A stretch of DNA of 64,000 bases. Source: Sordaria brevicollis (lineage: Eukaryota > Ascomycota > Sordariomycetes > Sordariales > Sordariaceae). The stretch's first letter is position 1; every line of letters starts with the position of its first letter. Below the pieces are notes generated by a model that was not told the DNA's origin, ran no database searches, and was given only the letters and a program-made list of their open reading frames with translations. Location: positions 2,790,001-2,854,000 of the forward strand of contig JAUTDP010000010.1 in the NCBI GenBank assembly GCA_033439795.1. The letters run 5' to 3'. Made by a program: the position numbers and the translations under genes. Below, piece after piece: positions 22,392 to 34,201 of this stretch.

Positions 22392-23329
22392 TTACTCCTC
22401 GTCACCAATCTGTATTCATTAACACATTAGCATCACTTCCCCAAATAGCAACCCACGACCGACGACAACAACATACCTTAGGCGCCAAATAAAACCTCAA
22501 ATACGAGCTAGCCGAAATGTTATACTCCACCAACAGCGGCACCTCATTCGACAGACAAATCTTGACCGTGCTCGACAACGCGCTCGCCTTGCAAAAGTTA
22601 ACCAGGTACTTGAGCGAGAACGTCAGAGACACCGGCTCCGACAGCTCAATCTCGATATTCTCCGCCGGCTTATCAACATTAGTATGCTGACGCAGCGTAA
22701 TGGAACCATTACCAATATCGCCCTGGCAGCTAAACTTGACGCCGTCCTTGCTCGCCTCAATGTTGACGCTCTCGCTCATGGCCATCAAGTCGGTCGTGAT
22801 GCGCTTGAACTCGGCGCTGGGCATGCTGATGGTGGCCGCGTATTCCGTGTCCGGGATGCCCAGGTGCTCTTGGTCAATGTCCATCAGCTTGAGGTCGTAC
22901 TCGGAGATGCGGTCGTTTTCGGAGCTCTCGAAGACGAGGTTGAGCACGTCGGGCGCGTCTTCGGCCTTGAGGGTGAGGATGTCCTCGTTTTGGGCGGCGC
23001 GGAGGACCTTGGTCAGGGAGGTCAGGTTGACGCCGAGCGCGATGTTGCGGTCGCAGCGGAAGGGCGAGAAGGTCTCCGTCTTGAGCATCATGGATACGAG
23101 CGCGACGTGCGAGTTGTCCATGGCTTGCAGGGCGATTCCGGAGTCGTTGCAGTCGAAGTTGCAGTCCTGCACGAGGTCCTTGATGGCGTCGACGACCTGG
23201 AGGGAGCATCATGGCAGTGTCAGCGACCTGCCTGTCTGGCTGGGGCGTTATAGCTGCGGAGGGGAGGGAGAGGGACACGGGACATACCTTCTTCAGGATC
23301 GACGCCTGCTCCAATCGTGCTTCAAGCAT
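22392..23329 (-). CDS. pcn1: Proliferating cell nuclear antigen (PCNA), DNA sliding clamp
   Basis: Homotrimeric ring that tethers DNA polymerases delta and epsilon and recruits PIP-box partners in replication and repair. Exons 23329-23288, 23196-22477 and 22409-22392 give 259 aa, the standard length. The start [14 protein letters not shown] and the [16 protein letters not shown] block are classic. The interdomain connecting region reads [15 protein letters not shown], the docking site of PIP-box proteins. The C-terminus ends LAPK followed by IGDEE encoded in an 18-nt last exon, matching the usual acidic PCNA tail. ACGCG cores about 400-430 bp upstream fit S-phase control. Confidence 0.98.
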
Positions 23330-24444
23330 TTCTGTAGTTGTAGAAACGCTCCAGTCAGCTACCCATCACTTTTTTGTGTTTCTTCCAGTTTTCCTCCTCG
23401 GTGCCAGGCAAGAAGGCCGCAGGCAAGAAGACAGTGGGTAGAGCTTCACGCTCACGCGGGCAGAGAGACTCGAAGATGAGGACATACTGATGGATGTGAA
23501 TTAAGCTGAACTTGTGAGTAAAAAAAAAAAAAGACGAAAAAAACGTGAGGGTATCGCAGGCGAATTTGACACGCGCGCTGGGTATCACTTTGGAGGAGAG
23601 AGGCGCTCGTGGTTTTTTGACAGAGGAAGGAGAAAGGAAAGAAGTTGACGTGAACGGGATGGTTTTGTTCAAGAACCAAGCTGCAGCAGGCAGTAAAAAG
23701 AAAGAGTGGTGGAACTGCACCACATTCGCGACTTGACGCGCCTGCTCCACTGCTAAACGCGCTGAGCCGGGGTTGGGTGCTTAATTGATTTACCGCTTTG
23801 GGCTAAGCTTCCGGTGCACGGTCCCGGTTTTAGTGGGGAGGGTGTTCTTTCAGGCGCCATCTTCGCGTTTTCAGTGGGCTTGCTCCTTCCTGCAGCTGCT
23901 CACGAACCCCTGAAGCTTTCGATGTCAAGATCGTGTCTCGACGGCGATGTTCATGATCGATGGCATGCTTAGTTCGATATAACTTCACCAATTATTTTCT
24001 TCCTCATATTTGCTTTTCATTTTGCTCCCGTCATGGCTCCATCTGTTTTAAATATCTTGCTTATTACATTACCCAACTATCTTACACCCTCCCGCCTCAA
24101 GCATTTGATCACAAAATGCCAACCCAAGATCTCTTCTTCATCTGTAGTATGGTCTAAATGAAACGCCGTTGAATTTCTGTATCCCATAATCGCTCGCTTG
24201 CGCGCCCCAGCTTTGAAAATGAACACCATGTTGTATATCCCATCAAAAACGCCGTTCTACCCAAAGGTTGTTGTTGTAGTTGCAAAGAAAATGGCAGGTT
24301 GCTTTCTCGTTGTTGGCCTTCTGCCATCCTCTTTTTTGTCCGCGCAATGCAATGCCATGCAAGTGTATAAAATGCTCCCATCAGAAAGGAAACCCTCCTC
24401 TCACTCAGGAAGTAAACCCCCAAAAAGCGAAAAGGAGAAGGTCG
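23330..24444. other. PCNA promoter and vezatin-like gene 3' spacer
   Basis: 1.1 kb. It carries the ACGCG cluster at 23735-23762, a CACGCGCGC near 23570, and an A-rich run near 23520. No gene is recognised. Confidence 0.45.
23735..23762 (-). promoter_or_regulatory. ACGCG (MCB-like) pair upstream of PCNA
   Basis: GACGCGCC at 23735-23742 and AAACGCGC at 23755-23762, about 410-430 bp before the PCNA ATG. The core is the same as that upstream of dUTPase. MBF-type G1/S control is an inference from yeast. Confidence 0.45.
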
Positions 24445-26584
24445 TCACAGAGAAATCCTCGTCGGCCCCGTTAGCCCTCCATTCGCACCTCCGCCTGCCG
24501 GCCCAGCAGTAGTATGCCTCTTCGGCCTCAAATTAATCACCATCTCCAACTCCTTCAACATGCCCCTACTCGCCTCCTGCTTTTCCCTCTGCACCGCCCT
24601 CATCTCCCTCTCCTCCTTCATTTTTATTAGCCTCTCCTCCCTCGTCAACATACTCCTTGGCCTCGCAGGCTTCTGCGCCACGGCCTCGAACACATCCGGC
24701 TCTGCATCCACCCTTAATGAACCGTTCCGTGTCGGGGAGGTTTCTCCATTCAACGCCTTCAGCGCATCTTCTGCTCCGCCACCGGTTTCTACCTCCTCGC
24801 CGACGGTAGTCAACCCGCTTAGCGAAGTAGCGGGTGAGTACAACATGCTCATGGACGACAACCTCTTCTCGTTGCGATCGATGCCCGACGCCAAAGCGGC
24901 TTTGCCGTCTTCCCATGCTTGTTGGAGCATCTTGAGGTCTTGACCGATGGACTCGTATTGTGACATGAGATCGAACCCAACTTCGGAAATGTCGTCGGCT
25001 TCGTTCAGCGCCTTTTCGGATTCTTCGCGGAGGAGGGCGAGTTTGGCTTGCAAGCCGCGGATGCCGGTTGATAGAGAGTTGAGTTTTCGGAACTGTGTTC
25101 GGCGCTTTTCGCGGTTGGGGGAGAGAGGGAACTTGGTCTCGGGGATCGCGGGGAAGCCTTGTGTTTTGTTAGCTTTCGTTAACTGGGGAGAATATGGGAC
25201 AACTCACTCTCTTCATCACTCAAGATCATTCTCAACCTCTCATAACAATCCCCCGTCAACGTGCTCAACTGATTCAAACACTGCGCCGCCGTCGACCACC
25301 TCACAAAATCGCTATTATCCCCGGTAGCCTCAAACGCAAGCAAAGCGCAGAGCAGCAGCTTGCGAATGGTATGGAACCTCGCAGCGGCGATCTTGAGCAC
25401 CCGTAACGACTCGCCCTCCTCGGTCATGGCATCCTCCGGAAACCCTTGCATCGCATCCGAAATGTCAAAGTCGGTAATGTCGTAAACGTCGTAGTACTTT
25501 TCCAGGTCCAACTGCTCCGCAAGTCCCTTCACTGCTGTCGTCACTTGGATGTAGGTCTTGATCATGTCGGCGAACCGCTGCTTGAGCGCTTTCCGTAGAC
25601 GTCCGCATCGGCGCGTCTGGCTTCGGTCTTCGAGTCGGCTGATGGGCGGTAGTGGTGCGCTCCTGTCCTCCCGTTAGCCATACCCTTCCACTCCTCTTCG
25701 AAAGACGACAGAACTCACAGCCTATACCCCCTCGAAACCAACTCCACCTCCTGAATCAAACTCAGCGCCGCGCTAGTAGCGCTATCCCAATCCTGACTCC
25801 TGGCCACAAACGTCGCCACCTCCGCCAGCGCCTTGTTGCGCACATATCTCAACCACTGCTTCCGGGTATAAAAGTGCGCTACCACCGCGACCGCAACGGT
25901 AACCACCACCGTGATCAAAACCCCCCTTTTCGTTAGTCGAGAATACCCTCCAAGGCATAACCATCTTATCCCCAACGCCACCACCAACGCCCCCGCCGCC
26001 GTCGCTACCAATCCCGTCGAGTTCGGTAATATCACATCATTCCCCCGCTCCTCTTTCGAACTTTCGGTGTCGGCGTTTCGATAAAAGTGATTCAACCCCG
26101 CCACCGACTGCCCACTGAGTAGTTGCGAAGCGACGATGGTGTACCGGAACTGCTCGATGAATTTTGCGTTGTCGGCGCGGTCGATCCTGGCCGTCACTGC
26201 TTTCTTTTCCCGTTTAACGACACTAATTAGCCCGGCCGTTGCGGCCCTAAATATCTGAGCGTAAAACCTTACAGAGTACGAGTCGTGCAGTGACCCGAGC
26301 GAGCTGTATCGCTTCATCCGGTGCGGGATGTCGAGGTGTATTGGCTCGGGAGCGTTTTTGCGGAAGCGTTTGCGGACTAGGGGACGGCCGGAGGGGGCGA
26401 AGTTGTTGGGTGAGGAAGGGGGGGAGAGGCTGTGGGAGGAGATGTTATCGTCGCTGTCATCGTGGGAGTCGTGGGCGTCGTGGAATTGCCGGGGACTGTC
26501 ATGGCGATCGGAGGAGGAGGAGGAGGAGGATGAGGCGGGTGGTGTTGGCCAGCTCTTGCTTGTTTCTTCGCCTTGATCTGTCAT
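24445..26584 (-). CDS. Vezatin/Inp2-type myosin-binding membrane protein
   Basis: 677-aa protein from exons 26584-25719, 25662-25208 and 25157-24445; junctions keep frame. A Ser/Asp/His-rich N-terminus (1-65) is followed by a basic segment and a conserved-looking region (90-165). Two adjacent transmembrane helices follow (about 191-212 and 220-239, the second almost all Val/Ala/Ile/Thr). Behind them comes a helical domain and a C-terminal coiled coil with a run of Glu/Arg (LTREERLIKMKEEREMR). This layout matches the fungal vezatin myosin-binding domain family, which includes yeast Inp2, the peroxisomal receptor for class V myosin. By analogy it may tether an organelle to myosin. The organelle cannot be read from sequence. 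Confidence 0.82.
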
Positions 26585-28600
26585 TGTAACCGGGAGTCAG
26601 AGAGGAGGTCTGGATATGAAAAGATAGACAATAAGTGAAGCGAACCCTTGAGATAATTGGCAAGAGGCTCGCAATCTTGAATTACGGTCTCCATTGGATG
26701 CTAGTTGCTAACCACCACACTGGGAGACTCTGACACTCAAGGACGACGAAACTCGAACGGGACAATCGGAAGAAGGGAGCATCCAACAACAAAGAAACAC
26801 TGGCGGTAGATTTGATGTGTGTGTGGTGCTAGCTGCTCTCCATCTGGCGCCAGGCGGCACGCACTCGGAACAATGAAGTCAAGCAGTGTTTGTCCCCTTG
26901 TTCACACTCCACGGAGGACAGACACACAAGGCCGGCGGCACCACGCAGTGTTCTTCCCTTGTTTCAGATCGGTTCTCGGTTCTCGGTTTCCTTCCCCCAA
27001 TGTCCGTCGATGTTCTGCAAAAATGGTGCGCGTGGTGCGTGTGGTGCGAATGTGGCTGTGAGCTGAGGATCGGTGGGTTTTCTTCTTTGTCGTTCGCTTA
27101 TGCTATGCGAGAGTTGGTCGAGACGTGCGGATGGGCGCTGCAGTCGTGGTATGTTCGGAGTGTAATGTGCTAGCGCTGTCGGTTATCGGAGCATATGCCT
27201 CTTGTTTCTTCGTAACGCTGTTCGAGATTCGATCGATCTGGTTGTGTCGTCGGTGTATGATGTTGTCGATGTTTGAAAAGGAGTGTCGAGGTTGGAAATT
27301 GGTTGTAACTGAGTGATCGATGACGGATGGAGACTGGGTTCGAATGACCGATTGAAACGGAGCGACGGGAAACGGGCAACTGGCAACCTCCGAGACTAAA
27401 CGAGTGACCGAGAAGGGAAATTGTAAGGCGGTGGAATGATTATCGAAGCTTTTGATTCTCAAATCTCTCTCTCCACAGCTGAAGTCCGAAAATAACAGCT
27501 TTCTAGGTCCTGGGGGATGCTCATTAAAGGTCACGGAACCCTGGCAGATGACGTTAAATTTGACGCCACTCGTCTGCAACTTGGGGACTGGGGTGTCTTG
27601 TAACTTACCGTTGTTACGACCTAGTACGTATCTCCAATGATCAAGTGCCAGCAAAGTGGACAACAAAAAGAATGCCCAAAGTCGCACAAGAAATGTCACT
27701 GCCAGGAATGATCCATAGAAGCCTTATGTAGTTTATATCGGTGAGCAAGAGAACAAAAAGGCTGGGTCATGAATCTCTCGGAACATATTCTCAGGAGAGG
27801 TTGGACCGTTGACGCTACTGCACCATGAACCCTTGTCATGACCGCGTCCCCTTGTCCTTCCGTCCCCTTCTCCAACCCTGGAAATTACCCCAATTCATGC
27901 TGGTCTCCGTGATCTCGCCGTGGTCACCGTCGCCGACGCCGACTGGCTGTCACGGTCATAAACGGTAAGATACGATAAGATTACAAGAACGGACGGATCG
28001 ACGGGCCAAAGCTTCCACCCGACGGGACCCGGCAAAGGAGCCGTAGAGGTTCTTAACGCCAGCGCCAGCTGGACCCCTGCCACGTGTTGCGCTGCCTGCC
28101 GGGAGTGCCCCAGTTGCCAGCTCCAGCTTCAGCTGAGTTGCATCACGCCGCGGCTTTCGGATCCCGGCAGGCATTGCTCAACAGCTCCGTTTCCCTGACG
28201 TTGGCCACTGCTGGGATCGAGCTGGGTCAATTCGACCGTGAGGCTCCACGCGATTGATCAACGACACCACCAAGCAATTGACGACCACCAAGCGCATCAC
28301 CATCTAACGAACCCACGACTTGAAACGAATCCGCGGATTTTAAACGAGGCATTACGAAACAAGCAAACCAAAACGAAACGACAGGAAAACAAAGGAAGAT
28401 CCGGGGGAAATTGCGCTTGTCATTCTAGTCAATTGGCCTTTGCATCATCGATATTTGCGACACACATACTCAAGCTCGAAGCTATTATCAATCTCGAAAG
28501 CAAGATCGCGATCGCATATCGCGAGGCCTGACGCCAGTTACCATACGCGAACCTTAGGCAATTGAACAGGAGATAGGAGATACAGGATAAAAGAGCCAAG
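26585..28600. other. Divergent spacer, vezatin-like gene and EMC6
   Basis: 2.0 kb with promoters of both flanking genes. Short open frames such as 27103-27699 (minus) lack motifs and splice support. No RNA gene is seen. Confidence 0.4.
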
Positions 28601-29169
28601 ATGTTGTCCGAAAGAGACTACCAGATTTCGCCAATCGTGCAGGAGAGCGTGATGCATAACTCCAAGGTATGTTTACCTCTTTATCTTAATGCCCCTCTCG
28701 TCACTATCACAGCTTCCAACCTCCCACCCAGTCCTCTTGGTGTTATCCTCCCCCCCCCCCCCCCCCCCCCCCCCTTCCAACCCACCTTCCGTTTCTCTCG
28801 TCCATTGCATGTAAACTAACAGAAAAACTCCAGGCCCTCCAAAACCTCCAATCCCTCTCCGCCTCCCTCTTCGGCATCTCCGCCGGCATTCTTGGGTTGG
28901 AATCCTACTCCGGCTTCCTCTTCTACATCTTCTTCTCCCTCCTCACCTCTTTTCTTCTCTACACCACCCACATCCTCTCTGCCTCTTCCACACCAAAGGG
29001 ATACAAAGAAAACAAAAACGTCACGGGACATAAAGGGTTGGGTAGTGGGGTGACGGGTGTTAAACGGTATTTTAGGGGCGGGTATGAGTTCTGGTTTGGA
29101 GGGGTGGGGAATGGGTTTGCGGGGTTTGTGTTGACTTGGACGTTGTTTTATGGGTTGGTTAGGGCTTAG
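28601..29169 (+). CDS. emc6: ER membrane protein complex subunit 6 (EMC6)
   Basis: Small subunit of the ER membrane protein complex, which inserts tail-anchored and multipass proteins. Exons 28601-28666 and 28834-29169 give 133 aa. The short cytosolic start (YQISPIVQESVMHNSK) is followed by a hydrophobic helix (LSASLFGISAGILGLES), a second helix (FLFYIFFSLLTSFLLY), a polar loop rich in Gly/Lys and a final helix (FAGFVLTWTLFYGLV). The order VxxN...R/K..SxxxGxxAGILGL and the YxxFF block are typical of EMC6/Rab5-interacting family members. The intron contains a run of 25 cytosines. It converges on the GTPase gene. Confidence 0.93.
28750..28774. repeat. Poly-C run in EMC6 intron
   Basis: About 25 consecutive C residues between the GTATGT donor and the CAG acceptor of the EMC6 intron. 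The exact length is likely uncertain because of sequencing slippage. Confidence 0.9.
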
Positions 29170-29873
29170 GTTTGGGGGGTTTTGAATTTGAGTTGCTCGT
29201 GGGCTGAGCGAGGGGGTGTAGGGGAGGGAAAGAGGGAGGGATGGAAACTAGGACGCAGGAGGAGGATGAATGAAGATAAGGATGAGTTAGAGGGGTAGGT
29301 TGAGAGTGAGAGGAGATGATGAGTAGAGAGGTCACAGGGAAAATGGAAGAGGTACGATAGATAACTTGTAGATCAGGGCAGCATGAGCGCCGTTCCGTGT
29401 GTTGCGGGTACGTATGTCATACATCATGAGCAGAGATATAATGAACTTGATGTTTTGGTTAGCAAACGCAGGTCCAGCCTCGAACCTAGGTCATAGAAAC
29501 CAGACCACGAATTGGAAGGACGTGGCGCTACAAACCATCACAGCAACGGACATCATTAGAGGTACTCAGCTGGGATATCACTCAAGAATTATTTTTCATA
29601 CAGGTAGGCAACAGTAACTTCATGCTCAAGAGAAACTCAGCTATCCAACAACTTCCATTACATTTAACAAATAGCAACCAACAGGATCAACTTCCATAAA
29701 CACGGACAACCGCGAAATAGACAGAAATACGCTATGACAAACCCCAAATCCAGAACACTCAGATAGAAACAAAGAAACAACAAAAAAAGACTCGCTACCA
29801 CACCCTCATGCTCTCCCACCACCTCAAGACACATTTCGTCAAACAAACTGAAAAGAAACGGGGGAAGAAAAGA
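29170..29873. other. Convergent 3' spacer, EMC6 and GTPase
   Basis: About 700 bp holding the two 3' ends. I see no gene in it. Confidence 0.45.
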
Positions 29874-32702
29874 TCACTCAACAACCTCAACAACCCTCCC
29901 CACAAACCCTTCCAACCTCGACGACCGATCTCGACTCCCATTATCACCCAATATCAACACCCTCGAGCCCAGCTCTATCCACTCGCGGTTGGATAACAGT
30001 TCCAGTTGGACTTCACATCCCTTCTCGCCTTTTGTCTCTTCACCACCCAAGCTCAAGCCCGAGCTCAAGACACACAACCCATTACCGTTTCTGGCGTTAT
30101 AAGAGTATGCAGGTGCGTCATCGCCCTCGGCCTCGCCAAAGGCGAAGACATCCCCATCATTCTCCATGTCCCTATCTTTATCCGTAGAGGTAGGAACAAG
30201 AGAAGGAGAAAGCCTCGTAACCCTCACTACCCTAGCCGACGCCCTCACACTAGCCACATAAACATTTACCAAACTTCCCACCGTCAGCGAAGCAGCCACA
30301 CCTCCCTCTTCTTCTGCGTGGCCATCGTCCTCGAAGACTGCCGTCAGCCCGCTGGCAGCTTGTAATGTGGTGGTCGACATGTGTTTCCCCGGGACAGCGA
30401 GGACCATGCCTTTTCTTATCCTCGCTGCCCTCTTTCTCCCCTTCTCTCCCTCACCACCTTCTGAAGTAGCAGTAGTAGCAGGGTGATCAAACACCATGCC
30501 TATACTACCAACCTGTCCAGCAGCGAGCCTTTGGACAGGCAGCTGGAGGTTACGGATGGAAACGACCTTGGCGGTGTGCCATTCCCCTTTTGCTGAGGAC
30601 GCAGATGTAGAGGTGCTGGATTTGGTAGCACTCAAACGGTTGAGTTCAGCTGATGATGGGTTCGCTTCCATTTCAGTGAGGGTAGTAGGGCGGAGGTGGT
30701 GGTTATCACTTGCTAGAGCTGCTACTGCTCCAGTCGGGCTAGGAGTGTCACCCGCTTCATCCACCTCCGCCTCCGACGACGACGAAGAAGAAGAAGCAGG
30801 AAACGGACCAACAACCACCGTGTCACCTATCGACAAGCTGCCAAACCTCAAATAGCCAGCTACCACTGTCCCGAGATCGGTTTCTTCGTCCGAATCACCT
30901 GTTGCTAGCGATGACGAAGCAGCAGCAATGTTGTACTGATCTTCGATGTGAAAGAGGGAAGCAGGCTGCTCGGGATTTAGAGCGGGGCCGGTGAAGTCGT
31001 GGGCTGTCGGGACGGGCGGGAGAGGCAGGCCTTGGAGTAAGGCGTGTAACATGCCTAGACCGCGACCGTCGACGGCGGAGGTGAGGACTATTGGGACGAT
31101 TGAGAGGAGGTCACCGCCGTTGGAAGCAAGTTGGTCGGCGATTTTGGCGACGGCTGCTTCTTCGGTTGGTGAGATGTGTGTGAGCTCGTGAGGGGTGGTG
31201 GCGTCTGCTTTGAGAATGGATGGAACCCTGCCGGCTCGCTTGATACCGGTGAGGACCTTGTTGAGGGTTGAAAGGATGGAAGGCTTGGAGGCGAGATCGA
31301 GCTTGGTTATGATAATTGCTAAGGGCAGTTTCAACTTCAAGCAAAGCTCGAGGTGGGCGGAGGCTAGGTCAATGATGCTACTACCGGTCGGAGTTGTTCC
31401 CAGAGCCGGAGTGTCAACGGAAGGGGAAGCATCGCTGCCGTCGGCTGCTATGCAGAGTAACGTCCAATGGGGCGCCCAACCGACGATACCGCGGAGGATG
31501 GTCCGCCGATATCTTGGAGCTCCGGCAGAGTCTACTAGGTAGACTAGCCGACCGTCCTTGGTAAAGTCATGGACATCAATCCAAGACTCTACTCCGCTGT
31601 GAGCGTCATTGATGATTTCCCCGTCATTATAGCCAACAAGTGCCTGAGCCACCGAAGATGTAACACCCGAAGCAACCTCATGAGGGTGCTTGAGCAAATT
31701 GAGCCGGCTCTTGCCACGACCATTATCCAGAGTTCCCTGAGACAAAATTCCCAGAAGCGTAGACTTTCCAGACGTAGTCGGCCCCGTAAGCGTGACGCGG
31801 AGCTGATTCTCGGTCAAAGGACCATGTTTCATGGTCGGCAAAGCTGCAGACACAGCGCCATTTTGAGCAGTCAAGTCCGGCATAATCAAAGCTTCCGCCA
31901 CCCATAACTTGTCCTTGCGCCGCGTCTCCTGAGGTCCTTCTCCGAATAACGAATCCCCTCCAGCAGCCTCATCCGAAGACTCAATCCACTCGCACTCGCC
32001 CACATCGATCATCTTGGACACGGTCATGTTGCACCCCAGACTTGCCGCCATGACCCTCAAGTTTGCCAAACTTTCATCCAACTCATCTCTGGTCAGTCCC
32101 ACGAGGGTGCCATCGTCCGCCACGCCAATCTCGTACAGCGCACCTCTTGATGCTTCCAGCCCCGGTAACAGCTTGCCGAGCTTTACCTTCCCACCATCAC
32201 GCGCCAGCTCATCCGGGTCTGGCAGTTTCGGGATCACTAGATCTACCGCCGCCGAGCTGGCATGGTAAGGACAAGACTGCTGCAGCCTCCATAGTAACTG
32301 GGTGGTCAAGTGCTCAAACCGATCCTGTCTCGTTGTTGTGGCGCCTGTCGATCCTGCAGCAGGGACTGGAGTGCCTCTTAGTGATCTGGAAGTGGGATCA
32401 TACGGCAATGGTCTGCTCTGGGTAGAACCGCAGATCTTGACCGTCGAAGTGCTGCTGTGTTCGTACTTGCGCCGTGGGCGGAGGAGCAGGTGTAGCTTGT
32501 ACTCCGTTGGGCCCTCTTGGGGCTCGGGCTCCAGTCGAGTGAGGCCGTTGTAATCGGATAGAATACCGGTTTGGATGACACCGGTGGTGGCCGGGGTTGA
32601 TGAGCGGACTTCTGGGGTTGAGCGCCGGCTGGGCCCTTCGGAGGGTTTGAGCCAGGGAGAGGACACTCGCGGAGGGTTGGGATCGAAGGTGAAGACGGAC
32701 AT
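29874..32702 (-). CDS. GTPBP1/GTPBP2-like translational GTPase, single exon
   Basis: 942-aa intronless protein. A poorly conserved N-terminus (1-130) precedes the family's leading domain (about 130-300, with LYEIGVADDGTLVGLTRDEL). The GTPase domain starts at about 300: G1 GPTTSGKST (307-315), switch I-type HPHEVASGVTSS (339-350), G3 DSAG (391-394), and G4 TKLD (466-469). EF-Tu-like beta-barrel domains follow, with long low-complexity inserts rich in Ser/Glu/Asp. The order and the LRVTLTG / ASGVTSSV / VDSAG blocks match GTPBP1/2, linked in animals to ribosome rescue and mRNA decay. The residue after DSAG is Ala395, where EF-Tu-type GTPases have the catalytic His (DxAGH or DCPGH). The G1 loop is also atypical, so GTP hydrolysis may be slow or altered. 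Confidence 0.88.
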   Translation of the reverse strand: MSVFTFDPNPPRVSSPWLKPSEGPSRRSTPEVRSSTPATTGVIQTGILSDYNGLTRLEPEPQEGPTEYKLHLLLRPRRKYEHSSTSTVKICGSTQSRPLPYDPTSRSLRGTPVPAAGSTGATTTRQDRFEHLTTQLLWRLQQSCPYHASSAAVDLVIPKLPDPDELARDGGKVKLGKLLPGLEASRGALYEIGVADDGTLVGLTRDELDESLANLRVMAASLGCNMTVSKMIDVGECEWIESSDEAAGGDSLFGEGPQETRRKDKLWVAEALIMPDLTAQNGAVSAALPTMKHGPLTENQLRVTLTGPTTSGKSTLLGILSQGTLDNGRGKSRLNLLKHPHEVASGVTSSVAQALVGYNDGEIINDAHSGVESWIDVHDFTKDGRLVYLVDSAGAPRYRRTILRGIVGWAPHWTLLCIAADGSDASPSVDTPALGTTPTGSSIIDLASAHLELCLKLKLPLAIIITKLDLASKPSILSTLNKVLTGIKRAGRVPSILKADATTPHELTHISPTEEAAVAKIADQLASNGGDLLSIVPIVLTSAVDGRGLGMLHALLQGLPLPPVPTAHDFTGPALNPEQPASLFHIEDQYNIAAASSSLATGDSDEETDLGTVVAGYLRFGSLSIGDTVVVGPFPASSSSSSSEAEVDEAGDTPSPTGAVAALASDNHHLRPTTLTEMEANPSSAELNRLSATKSSTSTSASSAKGEWHTAKVVSIRNLQLPVQRLAAGQVGSIGMVFDHPATTATSEGGEGEKGRKRAARIRKGMVLAVPGKHMSTTTLQAASGLTAVFEDDGHAEEEGGVAASLTVGSLVNVYVASVRASARVVRVTRLSPSLVPTSTDKDRDMENDGDVFAFGEAEGDDAPAYSYNARNGNGLCVLSSGLSLGGEETKGEKGCEVQLELLSNREWIELGSRVLILGDNGSRDRSSRLEGFVGRVVEVVE

Positions 32703-34201
32703 GTTGGCGTTGGTGTCTGAGTTCGCTGGGTGTTTCGCTGGTGGTGTGACCTCAAGTGGTCAGTGGTAGGTGATATCGAATAACAAAGTTTGACAAGCAA
32801 TGACAGAAGCAATCAACAAGTCCCGTGGTGGTGATATCGGATATGCCGGTGTAGTAGTATTGCACGATGGAGGGAAGCGTTATAGGAGGATAATGTGTCT
32901 ATTCGGGTGATCATTTTGGATGCTATGGAGCGAGCTGCTCGATGTCTGGTGTTGATAATGGTGAATGGTTGAGTGAGGTCCGTGGTGAGGGTCCTAACTG
33001 GGTGCTTGTGGCAAGACCAGGTGGTCTTCTTAATTGAGGCTGGAGAACATCATTTTGACAAGATTTTCTGATTGAATGTGTAGGAGATACAATATGGCAA
33101 GTGTAAAGGAACAGTTCCTTCCTTCAAAGTGAGGTTTTCAGGAGAAATCAACCTAATGATGAAAGGTGTTTGGTCGGTGAGTGACGCATCAATGCCTTCC
33201 TCTTTCGTCCAGAGGTCTCTGACTCCACAGACCAACTGACAGGGTTCCTAAATGCTTATGCCAAGCCGTGCGGGCTATGATGGTGTATGGTAAGTATGTA
33301 TTGGATACGCTGAATATTTCCCATCCGGCATCCCGTCCCGTTTGAAGTTTGTCCCGTTCCAAAGGGATGGAAAAAACGTCATTCGGTTTGAAGTCTACCA
33401 AGTACATGTTGATCTCAGTCCAAGTATCATTCTCCAGAATCCGCAAGCAGTTCTCCTTTTGCTGGTGCTCATTGTCAGTGTGTATTTCTCGTATGACCAG
33501 TACGGTTCAAGGTGGCTCGTGCGTTGGTCTAATTCCTGTGAAGTGGGTCCGCAAGCAGTACCTGTTATCTGAACATTGAGGAGGAACAGGAGGAGCAAAA
33601 TGAGAAAGAAGAGCAGCAACTTTGTACCTATTCAAATTGTGTTTTTCTCGTGGATAATGCCTGGGTTCTGGAAACTTATTCACCCCGAGTGCGAGCCAAG
33701 TTCCCAATATCGAAAGTTTCAAGACTGGAGTGCCCCACCATGGCCGCTGCATCGGCTTCTCCCGCTCCTTCCACTGTTCCAGAGCACTAACACCACGGCA
33801 GAGCACTATGGCAGTTATTCGGTACTTGTGCAACTGCCAGCCAACAGCCTTTTCGCCGCACAGAAATGCCGGCCAGCTGGTCACTCGCTAACATCAGCTG
33901 CCGCAATCAGGCCAAGGGAGGGCAGTCACGGTCTACACTTGCACTCCAGGCAGGCTTTCGATGCCGTCTCTTTGTTCGAACTTTCCCAAACCGAATCACC
34001 AGGAATTCACTTCATTGATCGAATGAGGCGGAGGCAATAACTGACCGGGAGTGGTTTCCTGCTAAAAGAACGTCACCCGACAACTCTATTTCGATGTTGC
34101 CCGTCGTCCTCGCACGACCGCACTTTCAGCCATCCATCACCCCACCACACTGAACTGCAGCAGCGACCGGGCACCATCAGCAGCAGTTCGAGATCGCCAA
34201 G
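32703..34201. other. Divergent spacer, GTPase and hypothetical protein
   Basis: 1.5 kb without a supported gene. The frame at 33576-34040 shows no motif or splice-supported extension. Confidence 0.4.
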
